DNA of 64,000 bases from Bacteroides sp. 51. Lineage in GTDB: Bacteria > Bacteroidota > Bacteroidia > Bacteroidales > Bacteroidaceae. Shown here piece by piece: positions 8,086 to 18,900 of the stretch (positions within the stretch are counted from its first letter, which is position 1; every line of letters begins with the position of its first letter). Under the pieces are notes generated by a model. It saw only the letters and a program-made list of their open reading frames with translations. It ran no database searches and was not told the origin of the DNA. Position numbers and translations under genes: made by a program. The stretch is from NCBI RefSeq assembly GCF_010500965.1, contig NZ_QVMI01000019.1, positions 62,001 through 126,000 on the forward strand, given 5' to 3'.

Positions 8086-10266
8086 TTATTCAGCCAATGG
8101 GTCGAATGTACCAAGAGCACCACCGTTATTAGTGTCTTCCCATCCAATGGTTTGTTCTCCTTCCTTATAGTTACCCATCGCACTATCATTAAAACCAATC
8201 AGATAATATTTCGGACGGAAGTTTATATACAAGTCAACTTTATCCTTAGTACGAGCATCACCGATTTTTCTCTTGCGTACAAAATTGTCCGTGTAGAACT
8301 CTTTCAGCGTCTCAAGCTGAGTATTCAGATCATCTTTCCGATAGTCTATCGCTGCCGGGCGCTCTACTCCAGCCTTTTCAAGCGGATCGGAACCAAAAGT
8401 AGTACCACCTACGTCGTATTTATCTGCCAGACGGTATTCTATTTTATCGCGACGTTGTCCGTTCAGTGGTTTGAATCCTAAATAGGTACAGGTATTTCCA
8501 CCCCATCCGGTCAGGCTCCAAGTGCTCGGGGCACCTTGTACGGTTCCGGTTCCACCATCATACAACATCCAGCGGCGCAGGTCATCGAAACGTTTACCTT
8601 CGTAAGCCAACTCAATCTGACGTTCATAGATGATTGCCGACATACATGCTGCCGCGTCAGCGGTCAGGTTAGCCTGCAAACCGTAATTGTTACTAGCAGT
8701 ATAACCAGCACGAGCACGGATCTTTTGCAATTGCTGAACTGCTTCTGAAAGATGTCCGGCACCGCAAGCTGCTTCAGCGTAGTTCAACAATACCTCAGCA
8801 TAACGGATTTCCATGTAAGGAGCAGCCGACAAAGCAAACGCTTTAGTTGCTTCGCCCGGTTCATATTTATACAGTTTACTACTCATTACATCGTAGTCGT
8901 CCGAACGTTTGCGCACATAGATAGTTCTTTTGTTAGTGAGTAGATTATCCGCAGCATAAGAAGTTCCTTCCGGATCATCATTTTCATTCTTATCTGTGTA
9001 CCAAACATAATTCCACAGCTCATAATCTTTTCCTCCGTTATACGACGGATTATTTGCATTAGCTTTCGTTGGATCTCCATCATATGCCCAGCGAACACCA
9101 GGGAATGCAAAGGTACGATAGAAACGTGGGTCACGATTCGTAAACGGAAAATCTACATCATATGTATGGCTAGAAGCTTCCAGATTCGTGTATGTAGCAC
9201 TCGTTGCCGGACGTTTACCATCCACCATCGGGAACATATCCACTATCATATCAGTAGCCTCGTAAGACCCTTGACCCAGGGAGTTTCTCGGACGGATATT
9301 ACTTTCCCATGGGTTATTTTTCTTCTCGTCATCACCTGTAGATGTGTTACATAGTGAAACAAACACGGCTTCCGAGTTAGGATAAATAGTAGAGAACATA
9401 GCTGCAAAGTCAGAAGCGTTCACACTATTACCCTGGGTAAATAAGTCATACCCACATGCATTAAGTACCGATATCGAAGCTTTTATTGTTTCATATGCAG
9501 ACTCCCAACGTTTTACATCATTCGCTCTATTGAAAATCGGACTTGCCCAAAGCAACAACACTCTGCCCTTCAATGCAAGTGCCGTACCAGAAGTTACACG
9601 TCCCCAATCGTTACCTGTCCAAGCACCGGTTGCCGCCAACATTTCTGCTGCCTGATCCAAATCGTCACACATAAACTCAATACAAGCTTTTGTTGAAGAA
9701 CGTGGAACGGCTGTCGTTTCTACCGGCTCCAATATTTCAGTTACAATAGGTATACCACCGTACCATTTTACAATGTTGTAATAACACCATGCACGAAGAA
9801 AATAAGCCTGTCCCAACAGTTCATCTTTCTCTTCTTTAGATAGTGTTCCGCCATTAATTCCATGAATAACATCATTGATATCACGGATACGCCCATACAC
9901 ATTTACTGCATTTTTCATCTGATAGTGAAAATAGCTAGGTACCCTATTATCATCGCCTCCCGATAAAGCAGTAAGTTCCTTTGTAGGATCTACAAACAGA
10001 CTGAATCCGGTATACTCTTCAGTTGATTGTGATTGCACATCCGGACGACCAGTACAAGGGTTATTCCAAGCCGCATCGGCATTAGTGTCGGGCAATGTCT
10101 TCGCGTAGAGACTTCTTATGCGCCCGTCTGCTCCGGAGTAGTAGTTATAAACTTCAACATTCGTGCTGTCGTAGTTTTTCTTTTCCTCCAGAAAGCTATC
10201 GCTGCAAGAGGCAAAAGCCACGCTTGCCACTAAGGCAAGGCTGAATAATTTGATATTCTTTTTCAT
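8086..10266 (-). CDS. SusD/RagB-family surface glycan-binding lipoprotein
   Basis: 726 residues with a lipoprotein signal (ALVASVAFASC, Cys about residue 21). RagB/SusD helical features follow: LGQAYFLRAWCYYNIVKWYG (TPR-like), LALKGRVLLLWASPIFN and YMEIRYAEVLLNYAEAACGA, then IYERQIELAYEGKRFDDLRRW near the C-terminus. It starts 12 bp after the SusC stop, so the pair is one operon. SusD proteins form the lid of the SusC barrel at the outer membrane and capture oligosaccharides. The pectic ligand is inferred from neighbouring enzymes. It is longer than many SusD proteins. Confidence 0.93.
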   Translation of the reverse strand: MKKNIKLFSLALVASVAFASCSDSFLEEKKNYDSTNVEVYNYYSGADGRIRSLYAKTLPDTNADAAWNNPCTGRPDVQSQSTEEYTGFSLFVDPTKELTALSGGDDNRVPSYFHYQMKNAVNVYGRIRDINDVIHGINGGTLSKEEKDELLGQAYFLRAWCYYNIVKWYGGIPIVTEILEPVETTAVPRSSTKACIEFMCDDLDQAAEMLAATGAWTGNDWGRVTSGTALALKGRVLLLWASPIFNRANDVKRWESAYETIKASISVLNACGYDLFTQGNSVNASDFAAMFSTIYPNSEAVFVSLCNTSTGDDEKKNNPWESNIRPRNSLGQGSYEATDMIVDMFPMVDGKRPATSATYTNLEASSHTYDVDFPFTNRDPRFYRTFAFPGVRWAYDGDPTKANANNPSYNGGKDYELWNYVWYTDKNENDDPEGTSYAADNLLTNKRTIYVRKRSDDYDVMSSKLYKYEPGEATKAFALSAAPYMEIRYAEVLLNYAEAACGAGHLSEAVQQLQKIRARAGYTASNNYGLQANLTADAAACMSAIIYERQIELAYEGKRFDDLRRWMLYDGGTGTVQGAPSTWSLTGWGGNTCTYLGFKPLNGQRRDKIEYRLADKYDVGGTTFGSDPLEKAGVERPAAIDYRKDDLNTQLETLKEFYTDNFVRKRKIGDARTKDKVDLYINFRPKYYLIGFNDSAMGNYKEGEQTIGWEDTNNGGALGTFDPLAE

Positions 10267-10278
10267 TGTTTACTTTCT

Positions 10279-13200
10279 TTAGAATGTTACATTTACACCA
10301 AGGGTGAATGTTCTCAGCGTAGGGTAGCTACCGTAGCTGCACATCGGATCCATGAAGTTGTCAGGATACGGATTATAGAGACTCAACAGATTCTGCCCTG
10401 TAAGATTGAAACGACAGCTTTGAATACCAATAAGGTTGGTGTATTTCTTTGGTATGGCATATGCCAGTGTCAAACGGCTCAAACGTACACGTGTACCGCT
10501 TACCCTCCAGAAAGTCGAAGTTGCACTATTGACGCTCGCATAATTTAAGTTCGGATATTTAGCATTACGGTTGGCATTCATCAACAAATTGCCCGAACCA
10601 TCGTAGATATCTTCATAAACAAACATATCATCAGGATTCCAGAACGAAGGCATATTGGTAAACTCAATACCATCGCCCGTTTTCAATGCTGCAGAAGGGA
10701 CCATACTGTAACCGCCCCAGTTTGCGCTAAGTTGTGCTGTAAGCGAAATACCTTTCCACTCTGCACTCATATTGGTAGTAAAACCATAAGGATTTGAACG
10801 GTTCGACAGGCGTACCTGATCGTCAGTTTGACTTACAACACCATCGGGCCCGCCATATGTGCCATCGGCCTGTTTTGTTGATCCGCGCACGTCCTTGTAA
10901 ATCAACATACCCGGACGTACCTGGTCTTTATTCATCCCCATATATGAAGTAATATTGTATTTTGCGAAATACTCTTCAATATCCTGGAACGAACGGAACA
11001 TACCAATACACTGCATACCCCAGGTACCTATATCCGAGCGATTACCTTCTCTGATCTGGCGATAATCCTGATTTGTATTCCAGTCCATATTAAGCACTTT
11101 GTTGTCAGAGTATCCGGTATTGATACCTATTTTGTATTTAAAGTCTTTACCTATTTTATCTCTCCATGTTGCTGAGAGTTCAACACCATAACTATCCATC
11201 TCCCCTAAGTTCACATATGCCGATTCTGTACCTACAACCGTCGATACAGCTTGTGATAACTGCATCAACATCTCGCGATTCCATACATAGTATGCATCAA
11301 GATTAAACGACAAGCGATTGTTCAACGTATTGAAATCAACACCAAAGTTTGCTTTGTACGACTTGTCCCAATGTACATCACGGTTAAGTGCTGCATTATT
11401 GTTATTCATTGTAATCTGACTGGTAGCATCGGTATCTATTCCAAACACGGGACCCTTACCCTTTGATGTACTATACGTCTGCAACCACTGCCAAGCTGTT
11501 GTATTATCACGACCAGTAAGACCGAATGATCCGCGCACTTTCAGGTAATCAACCCACGTTGCTTTCTTCATCCACTCTTCTTGCGAAATAACCCAACCGG
11601 CAGAAACAGAGGGGAAGGTTCCCCAATAATTCTGAGGAGCAAATTTTGTAGAAGAGTCTGAACGCAACAAGAATTCCAATAAATATCTGTCATGGTACGA
11701 GTAATTAACACGACCAATGTAAGACAATGTACCCGATTCACTACGGGTAAACGTAGTCGTTTGCTCAGAATCAGCACCTACCATGTTCGACTGCCCGGAA
11801 GTAAGTTCTGTTGGATGTGTAACCTGTCCGATAAGATACTCCATTTCTGCTTCCGACTTTTCGATAGCGAACATGGCACTCACGTTGTGCAAACCAAAGG
11901 TACGTGCATAAGATGCCGTGAAGTTAACCTGATAGTTATCGGTACGGTACATACTACGCGACAGGTAAGATGGAGAACCATTCGACAGCTGCATTGGAAT
12001 AAAATTGCTTTCTTGAATAAACGGATCATAATCTTGTCCGGCAACCGGTGTATAGAGGTGTGCTCCACTACCGGTGCGGTTTTCCATTTGATAAAGCGTA
12101 TAATCCGAAGCATACTGATTGCTCTTATCGTTATTGATACTCTTCGAGTACGACAGTTTCAGGTTCAATCCTTTCAAATACTTACTCCAACCAAAGTCAT
12201 ATTCAACACTACCGTTGATATTCATATTAGAAGTCATATTACGACTATAGTCACCATTGTCTTGCAACACTGCATAGGAATAATTCTGATTTGCGTTTTT
12301 CTGTGTATTGCTGACACCATAAGCCGGAATAGCATAACCATTTACCTCTTCGGGCATATAGTACGGACGGGTAAGCAGCAGATTGTAATCCTTCTCATTG
12401 CTTGTACCACCCACTTTTACATTCGGTTTGTTTTTCTTGCCGTAGTCACCAGACACACCCAAGTTCACTTTAAACCATTTGCTGATCTTCACATCAACAC
12501 CTGCACGGTAGTTCCAACGGTTATAATCCAGTTTACCTAAGTTACCTTCCTGGTCAAAATAAGAAACACCGGCATAATAATTGGCTCTTTCTGTTGCACC
12601 ACCCAAATTAACACTATGCTTCTGTGTAATACCAGTTTCCCAATACTTATCAAGCAGGTCGTAATTCAAACCTTTCATCGCTTGCAACTCATCGGCCTGG
12701 AAGAGGCCGGTAGTAAGATTGAGCGATGTATTTGTTGGGTCGGCAGCAGTTATCGCATTGTATAAACGACCGTAGTCATATGCATTCAACATTTTAGGAC
12801 GTGAAACCTCGTCAGTAAAACCAAACGAACCACTATACGACACTTGTGGAGCACCAATCTTTCCTTTTTTCGTTGTTACCAAGATAACACCGTTCGCAGC
12901 ACGTGCACCATAAACAGCAGCAGCAGCATCTTTCAATACCGAAATACTTTCGATGGACGATGCATCGAGGTTGTTGAATGCTGTAGAGCCCAGATTTTCC
13001 GTTACATTACCTACTTTAACATCGTTCGGATAGATATATCCGTCAATTACATAAAGCGGTTCTTGTGCTGTACTTCCCACTTCGGCAAGTGAACTTGTAT
13101 CACGAATATAGATACGCGCATTCTCACCCGGACGGGATTGACCACCACTAACGCTCAAACCATTAACCATACCGCTCAGTGCTGAAGATAGGTTACCGGT

Positions 13201-13608
13201 AGCAAGATCCTGAATATCATCCATTGGTACAGTAGAAATCGCACCGGTAAGATGCGCCTTTTTCTGTGTACCGTAACCTACTACCACTACTTCGTCAAGC
13301 AACATCGCATCTTCTTTCAATACGATTTTCGTTTGCTTAAGATCTGTAATCTTTTGCGGTGCATAGCCCACGAAAGATATTTCTACCGTTGCTCCTTTAG
13401 GTACCAACAACGAGAAGCGTCCATCAAGGTCGGTAATAATACCGGTTGACGTTCCAACCACCTTTACGCTTGCACCAATTATAGGTTCTGACGCCTCGTC
13501 CAGGACAATACCACTGAAAGTTTGACTTTCCTGGGCGTATGCCGATAACGACATCATGAAAGCCAGAAGGATGCTCAAACTAAATTTAAATATATTATTA
13601 TATTTCAT
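10279..13608 (-). CDS. SusC/RagA-family TonB-dependent outer-membrane transporter
   Basis: About 1109 residues. I chose the ATG at 13608, which begins a proper signal peptide (MKYNNIFKFSLSILLAF...SAYAQ) and lies 28 bp after the stop of the upstream gene. In-frame ATGs at 13632 and 13659 are possible but add a non-signal extension. Domains: carboxypeptidase-regulatory-like sandwich (FSGIVLDEASEPIIGASVKV), TonB box and plug (EVVVVGYGTQKKAHLTGAIS, IESISVLKDAAAAVYGARAA), then a large barrel ending TLRTFTLGVNVTF with a terminal Phe. It imports oligosaccharides with TonB energy, together with the adjacent SusD. Confidence 0.93.
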   Translation of the reverse strand: MKYNNIFKFSLSILLAFMMSLSAYAQESQTFSGIVLDEASEPIIGASVKVVGTSTGIITDLDGRFSLLVPKGATVEISFVGYAPQKITDLKQTKIVLKEDAMLLDEVVVVGYGTQKKAHLTGAISTVPMDDIQDLATGNLSSALSGMVNGLSVSGGQSRPGENARIYIRDTSSLAEVGSTAQEPLYVIDGYIYPNDVKVGNVTENLGSTAFNNLDASSIESISVLKDAAAAVYGARAANGVILVTTKKGKIGAPQVSYSGSFGFTDEVSRPKMLNAYDYGRLYNAITAADPTNTSLNLTTGLFQADELQAMKGLNYDLLDKYWETGITQKHSVNLGGATERANYYAGVSYFDQEGNLGKLDYNRWNYRAGVDVKISKWFKVNLGVSGDYGKKNKPNVKVGGTSNEKDYNLLLTRPYYMPEEVNGYAIPAYGVSNTQKNANQNYSYAVLQDNGDYSRNMTSNMNINGSVEYDFGWSKYLKGLNLKLSYSKSINNDKSNQYASDYTLYQMENRTGSGAHLYTPVAGQDYDPFIQESNFIPMQLSNGSPSYLSRSMYRTDNYQVNFTASYARTFGLHNVSAMFAIEKSEAEMEYLIGQVTHPTELTSGQSNMVGADSEQTTTFTRSESGTLSYIGRVNYSYHDRYLLEFLLRSDSSTKFAPQNYWGTFPSVSAGWVISQEEWMKKATWVDYLKVRGSFGLTGRDNTTAWQWLQTYSTSKGKGPVFGIDTDATSQITMNNNNAALNRDVHWDKSYKANFGVDFNTLNNRLSFNLDAYYVWNREMLMQLSQAVSTVVGTESAYVNLGEMDSYGVELSATWRDKIGKDFKYKIGINTGYSDNKVLNMDWNTNQDYRQIREGNRSDIGTWGMQCIGMFRSFQDIEEYFAKYNITSYMGMNKDQVRPGMLIYKDVRGSTKQADGTYGGPDGVVSQTDDQVRLSNRSNPYGFTTNMSAEWKGISLTAQLSANWGGYSMVPSAALKTGDGIEFTNMPSFWNPDDMFVYEDIYDGSGNLLMNANRNAKYPNLNYASVNSATSTFWRVSGTRVRLSRLTLAYAIPKKYTNLIGIQSCRFNLTGQNLLSLYNPYPDNFMDPMCSYGSYPTLRTFTLGVNVTF

Positions 13609-13636
13609 TGTTATAGCATTAAAATTATTCATCTGA

Positions 13637-15145
13637 TTATTCGTACCAACGTGGGTCACCTGCTTTATTACCTACAGCCACAGAGCCACGAGGAGTGAAG
13701 TTTACTCCACCATTTTCTTTAGTCAAATCAAACTCAACATCGAAAGGACCAACAAATTCAGGATCTTCATATGTAGCAAGAGGATTCCCGTTACTATCTG
13801 TACGGCTGGTATCATTACCTGTCGGACTAGCCGAAACACTAAATATAGTATTACCGATTGTAGTTCTTACAGTATTTGTTTGCACAGCCTGATACAAGCG
13901 ATACACATCATAGAGAATATTATAACTAATATTTGTAGAAATCGTATTTGCATTTGGCAGATTGTTACCAAAATCTTTATTAGACATCACACGACTGAAA
14001 GTATTGTATTCAATAGTAAAAATAGCCGACTTGTCGCTATTTCCAAATATTTTTTGTGGCTGAGCATTACTTGCATTACTATAGCGTATGAAATAAGCCG
14101 CATCATTTGTAACCAAATTATAGAATGTATTATTCGTAATTGTCAGATTTTTAATTAAACCATTACTTGCTCCTTGAAGATGAATAGTTGAATTAGAACT
14201 TGAGTTATTCATTTGAACGATACAATCCATTATAGTAAAATAACGTATACTCCAATTCTTTTTATTTCCATACAAAAGGCTATTATTCAGATTCTTGAAA
14301 TTACATTCCTGAATAGTTACTGGATCATTAATCACAAAACCATCTTGATTTGCACCATCCGCTTTATAGCCTAATGATGCTGTAGAAATGGTTGACGAAG
14401 GATTCTCGCTTAAACTTAAAAAACCAATTTTAGTAGCTGCTGTACAATCAAAGTTGATCCATTTTAATTGCAACCCTGCTTGTGTAATAATACCACCATC
14501 TTTACCGAGAACTACCGTCGGACGGTTTATTTTATCTCCACGAAGAGTAACTACACCCAAATCAAAATCAACATCACCCGATATGGTATAATTACCATTG
14601 GCCACTAACTCATACGCAACCTCTTCACCCGTATCTTCAAAGTTGGCAAAATAGGTTGTTAAGTCAGTACCATCAGGAATAAGAGTAGCGGGAAGTAATG
14701 TTGTCCAAGACAACTCTGACGCAGCAACTGCATCTTTATTGTTCAATTCAACGTTTCCTAATGCTTTAATAAGCGCCATGTATCTGGTATCGTCCTGATA
14801 CTCACGAATAGCCGAACAACCATCAACAAATTCATTTTCTTCACCAACCAATACTGGATTGTCTGGATCGTCAACAATATAAAATGAAACGGTGTAACCA
14901 CCAGCGCCAATCACGACAGGCCATTCGATTTTTACATTCGTCGTACCAGCAAGTTTGGTAAAGGTTACCGCACTTGGGTCCGGCGATTCCAATGTTACTC
15001 CTGTTACTCCACCGGAGAAATGTTCATTGTCGTCGAATCCTTCTTTACATGAAGTCACACCTATCAGAAAAAGACACAAACAGAAAGAAAGAATCCCCTT
15101 CCCTATTTGTGTATTCCCCCATAAGAATAAATAATTCTTCTTCAT
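13637..15145 (-). CDS. surface lipoprotein, DUF4957/DUF5123-like beta-helix (SusE-position glycan binder)
   Basis: 502 residues with a lipoprotein signal (CLFLIGVTSC, Cys about 33). An Ig/FN3-like N-terminal part (TNVKIEWPVVIGAGGYTVSF) comes first, then an Asn-rich parallel beta-helix (about 190-440: FVINDPVTIQECNFKN, LIKNLTITNNTFYNL, ISYNILYDVYR). It ends FTPRGSVAVGNKAGDPRWYE, a DUF5123-like tail. Such proteins accompany SusC/SusD in pectin loci and probably bind or present polysaccharide at the cell surface; no catalytic site was recognised. It is the first gene of the minus operon. Its leader and first codon are identical, in inverted orientation, to those of the divergent SusC, and the first 30 residues resemble each other. 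Confidence 0.75.
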   Translation of the reverse strand: MKKNYLFLWGNTQIGKGILSFCLCLFLIGVTSCKEGFDDNEHFSGGVTGVTLESPDPSAVTFTKLAGTTNVKIEWPVVIGAGGYTVSFYIVDDPDNPVLVGEENEFVDGCSAIREYQDDTRYMALIKALGNVELNNKDAVAASELSWTTLLPATLIPDGTDLTTYFANFEDTGEEVAYELVANGNYTISGDVDFDLGVVTLRGDKINRPTVVLGKDGGIITQAGLQLKWINFDCTAATKIGFLSLSENPSSTISTASLGYKADGANQDGFVINDPVTIQECNFKNLNNSLLYGNKKNWSIRYFTIMDCIVQMNNSSSNSTIHLQGASNGLIKNLTITNNTFYNLVTNDAAYFIRYSNASNAQPQKIFGNSDKSAIFTIEYNTFSRVMSNKDFGNNLPNANTISTNISYNILYDVYRLYQAVQTNTVRTTIGNTIFSVSASPTGNDTSRTDSNGNPLATYEDPEFVGPFDVEFDLTKENGGVNFTPRGSVAVGNKAGDPRWYE

Positions 15146-15194
15146 AGATCAAATTTTTAATTAAACAAAATAAATATAGTTTTCTCTTTATGTT
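15143..15194 (-). repeat. left arm of 52-bp perfect inverted repeat (leader plus start codon)
   Basis: The reverse complement of 15143-15194 is identical, base for base, to 15928-15979. Both arms end exactly with the ATG of a divergent gene. The arm contains TATATTTA (minus, 15171-15178), one base from the TAnnTTTG -7 consensus. Identity stops abruptly upstream of the arm. Confidence 0.93.
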
Positions 15195-15313
15195 AGCTTA
15201 GAACAAAATCCTTAATCGCAAAAGAATTCATGCTAAATCACATTTCATTTTCTACATTAAGTCTAAATACCAATAAAAGAGCCTATTATTAGCCTCTTTT
15301 TTAAATGGTTCAC

Positions 15314-15333
15314 TAAACGTTCGTTTAAAAAAC
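15314..15333. promoter_or_regulatory. operator-like palindrome, copy 1
   Basis: It contains TAAACGTTCGTTTA, a perfect 14-bp palindrome of the TAAACGnnCGTTTA type, followed by AAAAAC. The 20-bp site recurs inverted at 15831-15850. It lies 168 bp upstream of the minus-strand lipoprotein start. The binding protein is unknown and no regulator is encoded nearby. Confidence 0.6.
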
Positions 15334-15830
15334 GATATAAATAATGGTATTTGCTTAATATGGATACAAATATATTTTTCTTGTAAAAAGTACAAGAAGT
15401 ATTAGACTTATAAACAACTAACAAAGACAAATTAGAAATACATTTCATTTACATCTATTTTAATCTTCTAACACCCCAGGGATGTATTTTATTATAAGAC
15501 GGACTGAATTCTTATCTGTAATCACCTAACATTAAAAAAAAATAATAATGCAAAAAAAGCAAGTATTATATCCTAGGAAAACAGAATTGTAGGTGTAAAA
15601 AACATAAAAAGCCTAAAAAAGCATCATATCCCTTTTCTTTCCATATAAAAAAACGACGACTCTTTATAAAAGTAACAACCACAATAACCCGCTTCTATTT
15701 TATTGAAAATATAATTTACAATTATATGATTCAAAATGCACAAGTGCGATTTTTATCTATTCTATGATTTATATGTATTATATCTAATTAGCAATAGAAT
15801 ACTTTACTTTTTATAGTCGTCATTATTTCT

Positions 15831-15850
15831 GTTTTTTAAACGAACGTTTA
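15831..15850. promoter_or_regulatory. operator-like palindrome, copy 2 (inverted)
   Basis: Exact reverse complement of 15314-15333, with palindromic core TAAACGAACGTTTA. It lies 126 bp upstream of the plus-strand SusC start. The matched pair suggests that one regulator controls both divergent operons. Confidence 0.6.
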
Positions 15851-15927
15851 TTAATCACTATTTGCAACTATAATTACAAATCAACGACTCTAAATAAACA
15901 TCTCACATGCAAATTCCAAACAAAACC

Positions 15928-15979
15928 AACATAAAGAGAAAACTATATTTATTTTGTTTAATTAAAAATTTGATCTATG
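15928..15979 (+). repeat. right arm of 52-bp perfect inverted repeat (leader plus start codon)
   Basis: Identical in inverted orientation to 15143-15194. It includes TATATTTA at 15944-15951, a near match to the -7 consensus, which would give a leader of about 20 nt, and ends with the SusC ATG (15977-15979). Confidence 0.93.
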
Positions 15980-18900
15980 AAGAATTATTCATTCTTATGG
16001 AAAAGAACGCAAGCTGGGAAATGGGCTAAAGCCTTCTGTTTGTGTTTTTTTCTGGTAGGTACATCAACGTATGCTCTGGCCGTACCAGAAGCAAATACTG
16101 TTCAGGCTGTCCAGCAAAACAGAGCAGTAAAAGGTACGGTAGTTGATGAAACCGGAGAACCAATCATTGGTGCAAATGTAAAAGTAGTAGGCACCACCGT
16201 TGGCTCTATTACTGATCTGGATGGTCAATTCAACCTATCTGTTCCAACTAATGGTAAAATTGAAATTTCGTTTATTGGTTATGCTACCCAAGTGGTAACC
16301 GTACCGGCAAACGGAGTAGTAAAAGTAATTATGGCCGAAGATTCCAAGCTATTGGAAGAAGTCGTAATCGTTGGTTATGGAGCACAACGCGTCAAAGACC
16401 TGACCGGTGCAGCTTCTGTTGTTAAGATGGATGAGATTGCAGATCTTCCGGGTGCATCTATCGTAGATGCATTGGCCGGACAAGTTGTAGGGTTAAACGT
16501 ATCACAGAGTAATGGTCGCCCAGGTTCAACCGGTACATTCACTGTGCGTTCTCCGGCTCCAAAGCTTACAGGTGCTGTAGAATTCGGACCGCTGATCGTT
16601 ATTGATGATGTTGTACAGGTAGACGCATTGGGTAATCCGGATATGACAACATTTAATATGCTGGACCATTCCGAGATTGAGAGCATGACTGTATTGAAAG
16701 ACGCTTCGGCAGCTGTTTACGGTTCACGTGCTTCTAATGGGGTTATCCTGGTGAAAACGAAACGCGGACAAGTAGGAGCTCCAAAGATCACTTACTCGGG
16801 TAAATTAGATTTTGCGGATGCTGTAAGCCACATGAAAACCATGAGTGCTTATGAAACCGGAGTATTTACTAACCGGATGTTTCGCCAGGTAAAAGCCAAT
16901 GGCGGTACAGACTATACAAATTATAGTTACTCGGATGCTGAATTAGAAGCCATGAAAGGGTTAAACTATAATTGGCTGGATAAAGCATGGGACTCATCTT
17001 TATCACATCGCCACTCACTAACTGTTAGCGGAGGTGCCGACAAAGTAACTTTCTTTGCCGGACTTACGTATCAGAAGCAAGAAACAAACCTGGGTAGTGT
17101 GCAGGATTATGACAAATGGACATTCCGTGCAGGTGGTGAAATGAAGGTTGCTTCCGGATTGAAACTATCAGCTTCTATTGCCGGATATAACAATGAAAAA
17201 GTATCGGCAAAAGAACAAGCTAAATTTACTTCCGGACCATGGGGTAATCAACCTGCATCACAAGACTATGCTATTCTTCGCCACATGCCGAAGTATATTC
17301 CTATTTCGGTAGACGTGGAGCAAGAAAACGGAACGATGAAGAACTTCTATACTTCGCCATGGTTAGGACCCCATTCGGTAAATACAAGTAACAATAATAA
17401 TGTTAGCACCAATTATCCGATATGGAACTTCTTCGCCAACGAAGCATCTAAGGCTAGAAAAGAAGAAGAAGAAAATGGTTACAATGCAAACTTCTCATTG
17501 ATCTATGATGTACCTTTTGTAAAAGGGCTTTCAATGAAAGCAACTTATGCATTAAGCTATACAAACAGCCTGTTGCATGATGTAGGTGATTATTACACAT
17601 TGGCACGTGCCACCAATACCAATACAGATGGTAATCATCTTATCAATCCGAATACGACATATGATTATATCTCATATGGTAGGAGTTCGAACATTGATAA
17701 TCAACCCAGAGTTAACTACAAGAAGCCTACACGTAAGAGTGAGCAAATGAACTTCATGATTACCTACGATGGTTCTTTTGGTGAGCATGATATATCGGCT
17801 ACCGCCGTGGTAGAACGCGGAGAAGCCAGCGGTAATGGTCTTGAACTGTTGTATAAAGGCCCATGGGATTCATATAATGGCGTGAGTAGTTCTGCCGGAA
17901 TAATAAGCACCGGAGGTACTGACAACCAATTTACACGATCAGAAAGTGGAACTTTATCCTATATCGGACGTGTGAACTACAAATACAGTAATCGTTACCT
18001 GGCACAATTCCTGATCCGTTCGGATGCATCGACCAAGTTTGCTCCTGAGAATTATTGGGGTACATTCCCAACAGGGTCATTGGGTTGGGTAGCTTCGGAA
18101 GAAAAGTTCTTCAAGAACAGCAAGATATCAAAATACGTAGATTATTTTAAAATACGTGCCAGTTTAGGTAAAACGGGTAAAGACAATGTAGCTGCATGGT
18201 CTTGGATGCCGGCATTCGACGTTAGCACTACATCAGGGCTTGGCTTTGGTTCTCTTGACGGACAGCCTACTTTCGGTGCAGTATTCAAAAACAATGGAGT
18301 ATTTAACCGTAACATTAAGTGGGATACCACCATTAAACAGAACTACGGTATTGATGTCAACTTGCTTGATAACCGTCTGAGCCTTTCTGTTGATTACTTC
18401 TATGATAAGACCAAGGATTTGTTGATGCAGGTAACAGCCGATGCTGAAAATGACCCGGTTTACCGCGGAGCAGGAGTACCGATGATCAATTATGGTAAAT
18501 CAGATGCTTGGGGTTGGGAGTTCTCGGTTAAATGGACTGATAAGATTAATCAATCTCTGTTGCCTTCATGGGGAGCCATCAGATATGGAATAGGAATGGA
18601 CTATTCGATCTCCTGGAATAAACTTGTATTGGGTGAGGAATGGGTGTTCGATTATCCTGCTGAAATGGATGAAGCCATGCGTACCGGACACAAAGGTCCT
18701 GACCACGAATGGGGATTCAGAACGTGGAAACACACAAGCAAAGGTGATGGTATGTTGCGTACACAAGACGATATTGACAAATACTGGCAATACCTGACCG
18801 ATCTGGCAACTGCTGCCGGTACAAATCCTAATTACCTGGGAGTTACCAGTAAAGATAACATGCGTCTCGGTATGCTAGCTTATGAAGATGTTCACGGAGA

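Larger units (their letters stand above)
15146..15976. other. 831-bp divergent regulatory region between two pectin operons
   Basis: No gene is supported here. The region is AT-rich and has a mirrored layout: identical 49-bp leaders directly before each start codon and an inverted 20-bp palindromic site at 15314-15333 and 15831-15850. The central 500 bp show only A/T-rich filler by eye. Both operons' promoters must lie within it. Confidence 0.8.

Noticed and set aside
11692-12540. 282-codon plus-strand frame inside the SusC gene
   Set aside because: Antisense shadow of the barrel sequence with no independent features.
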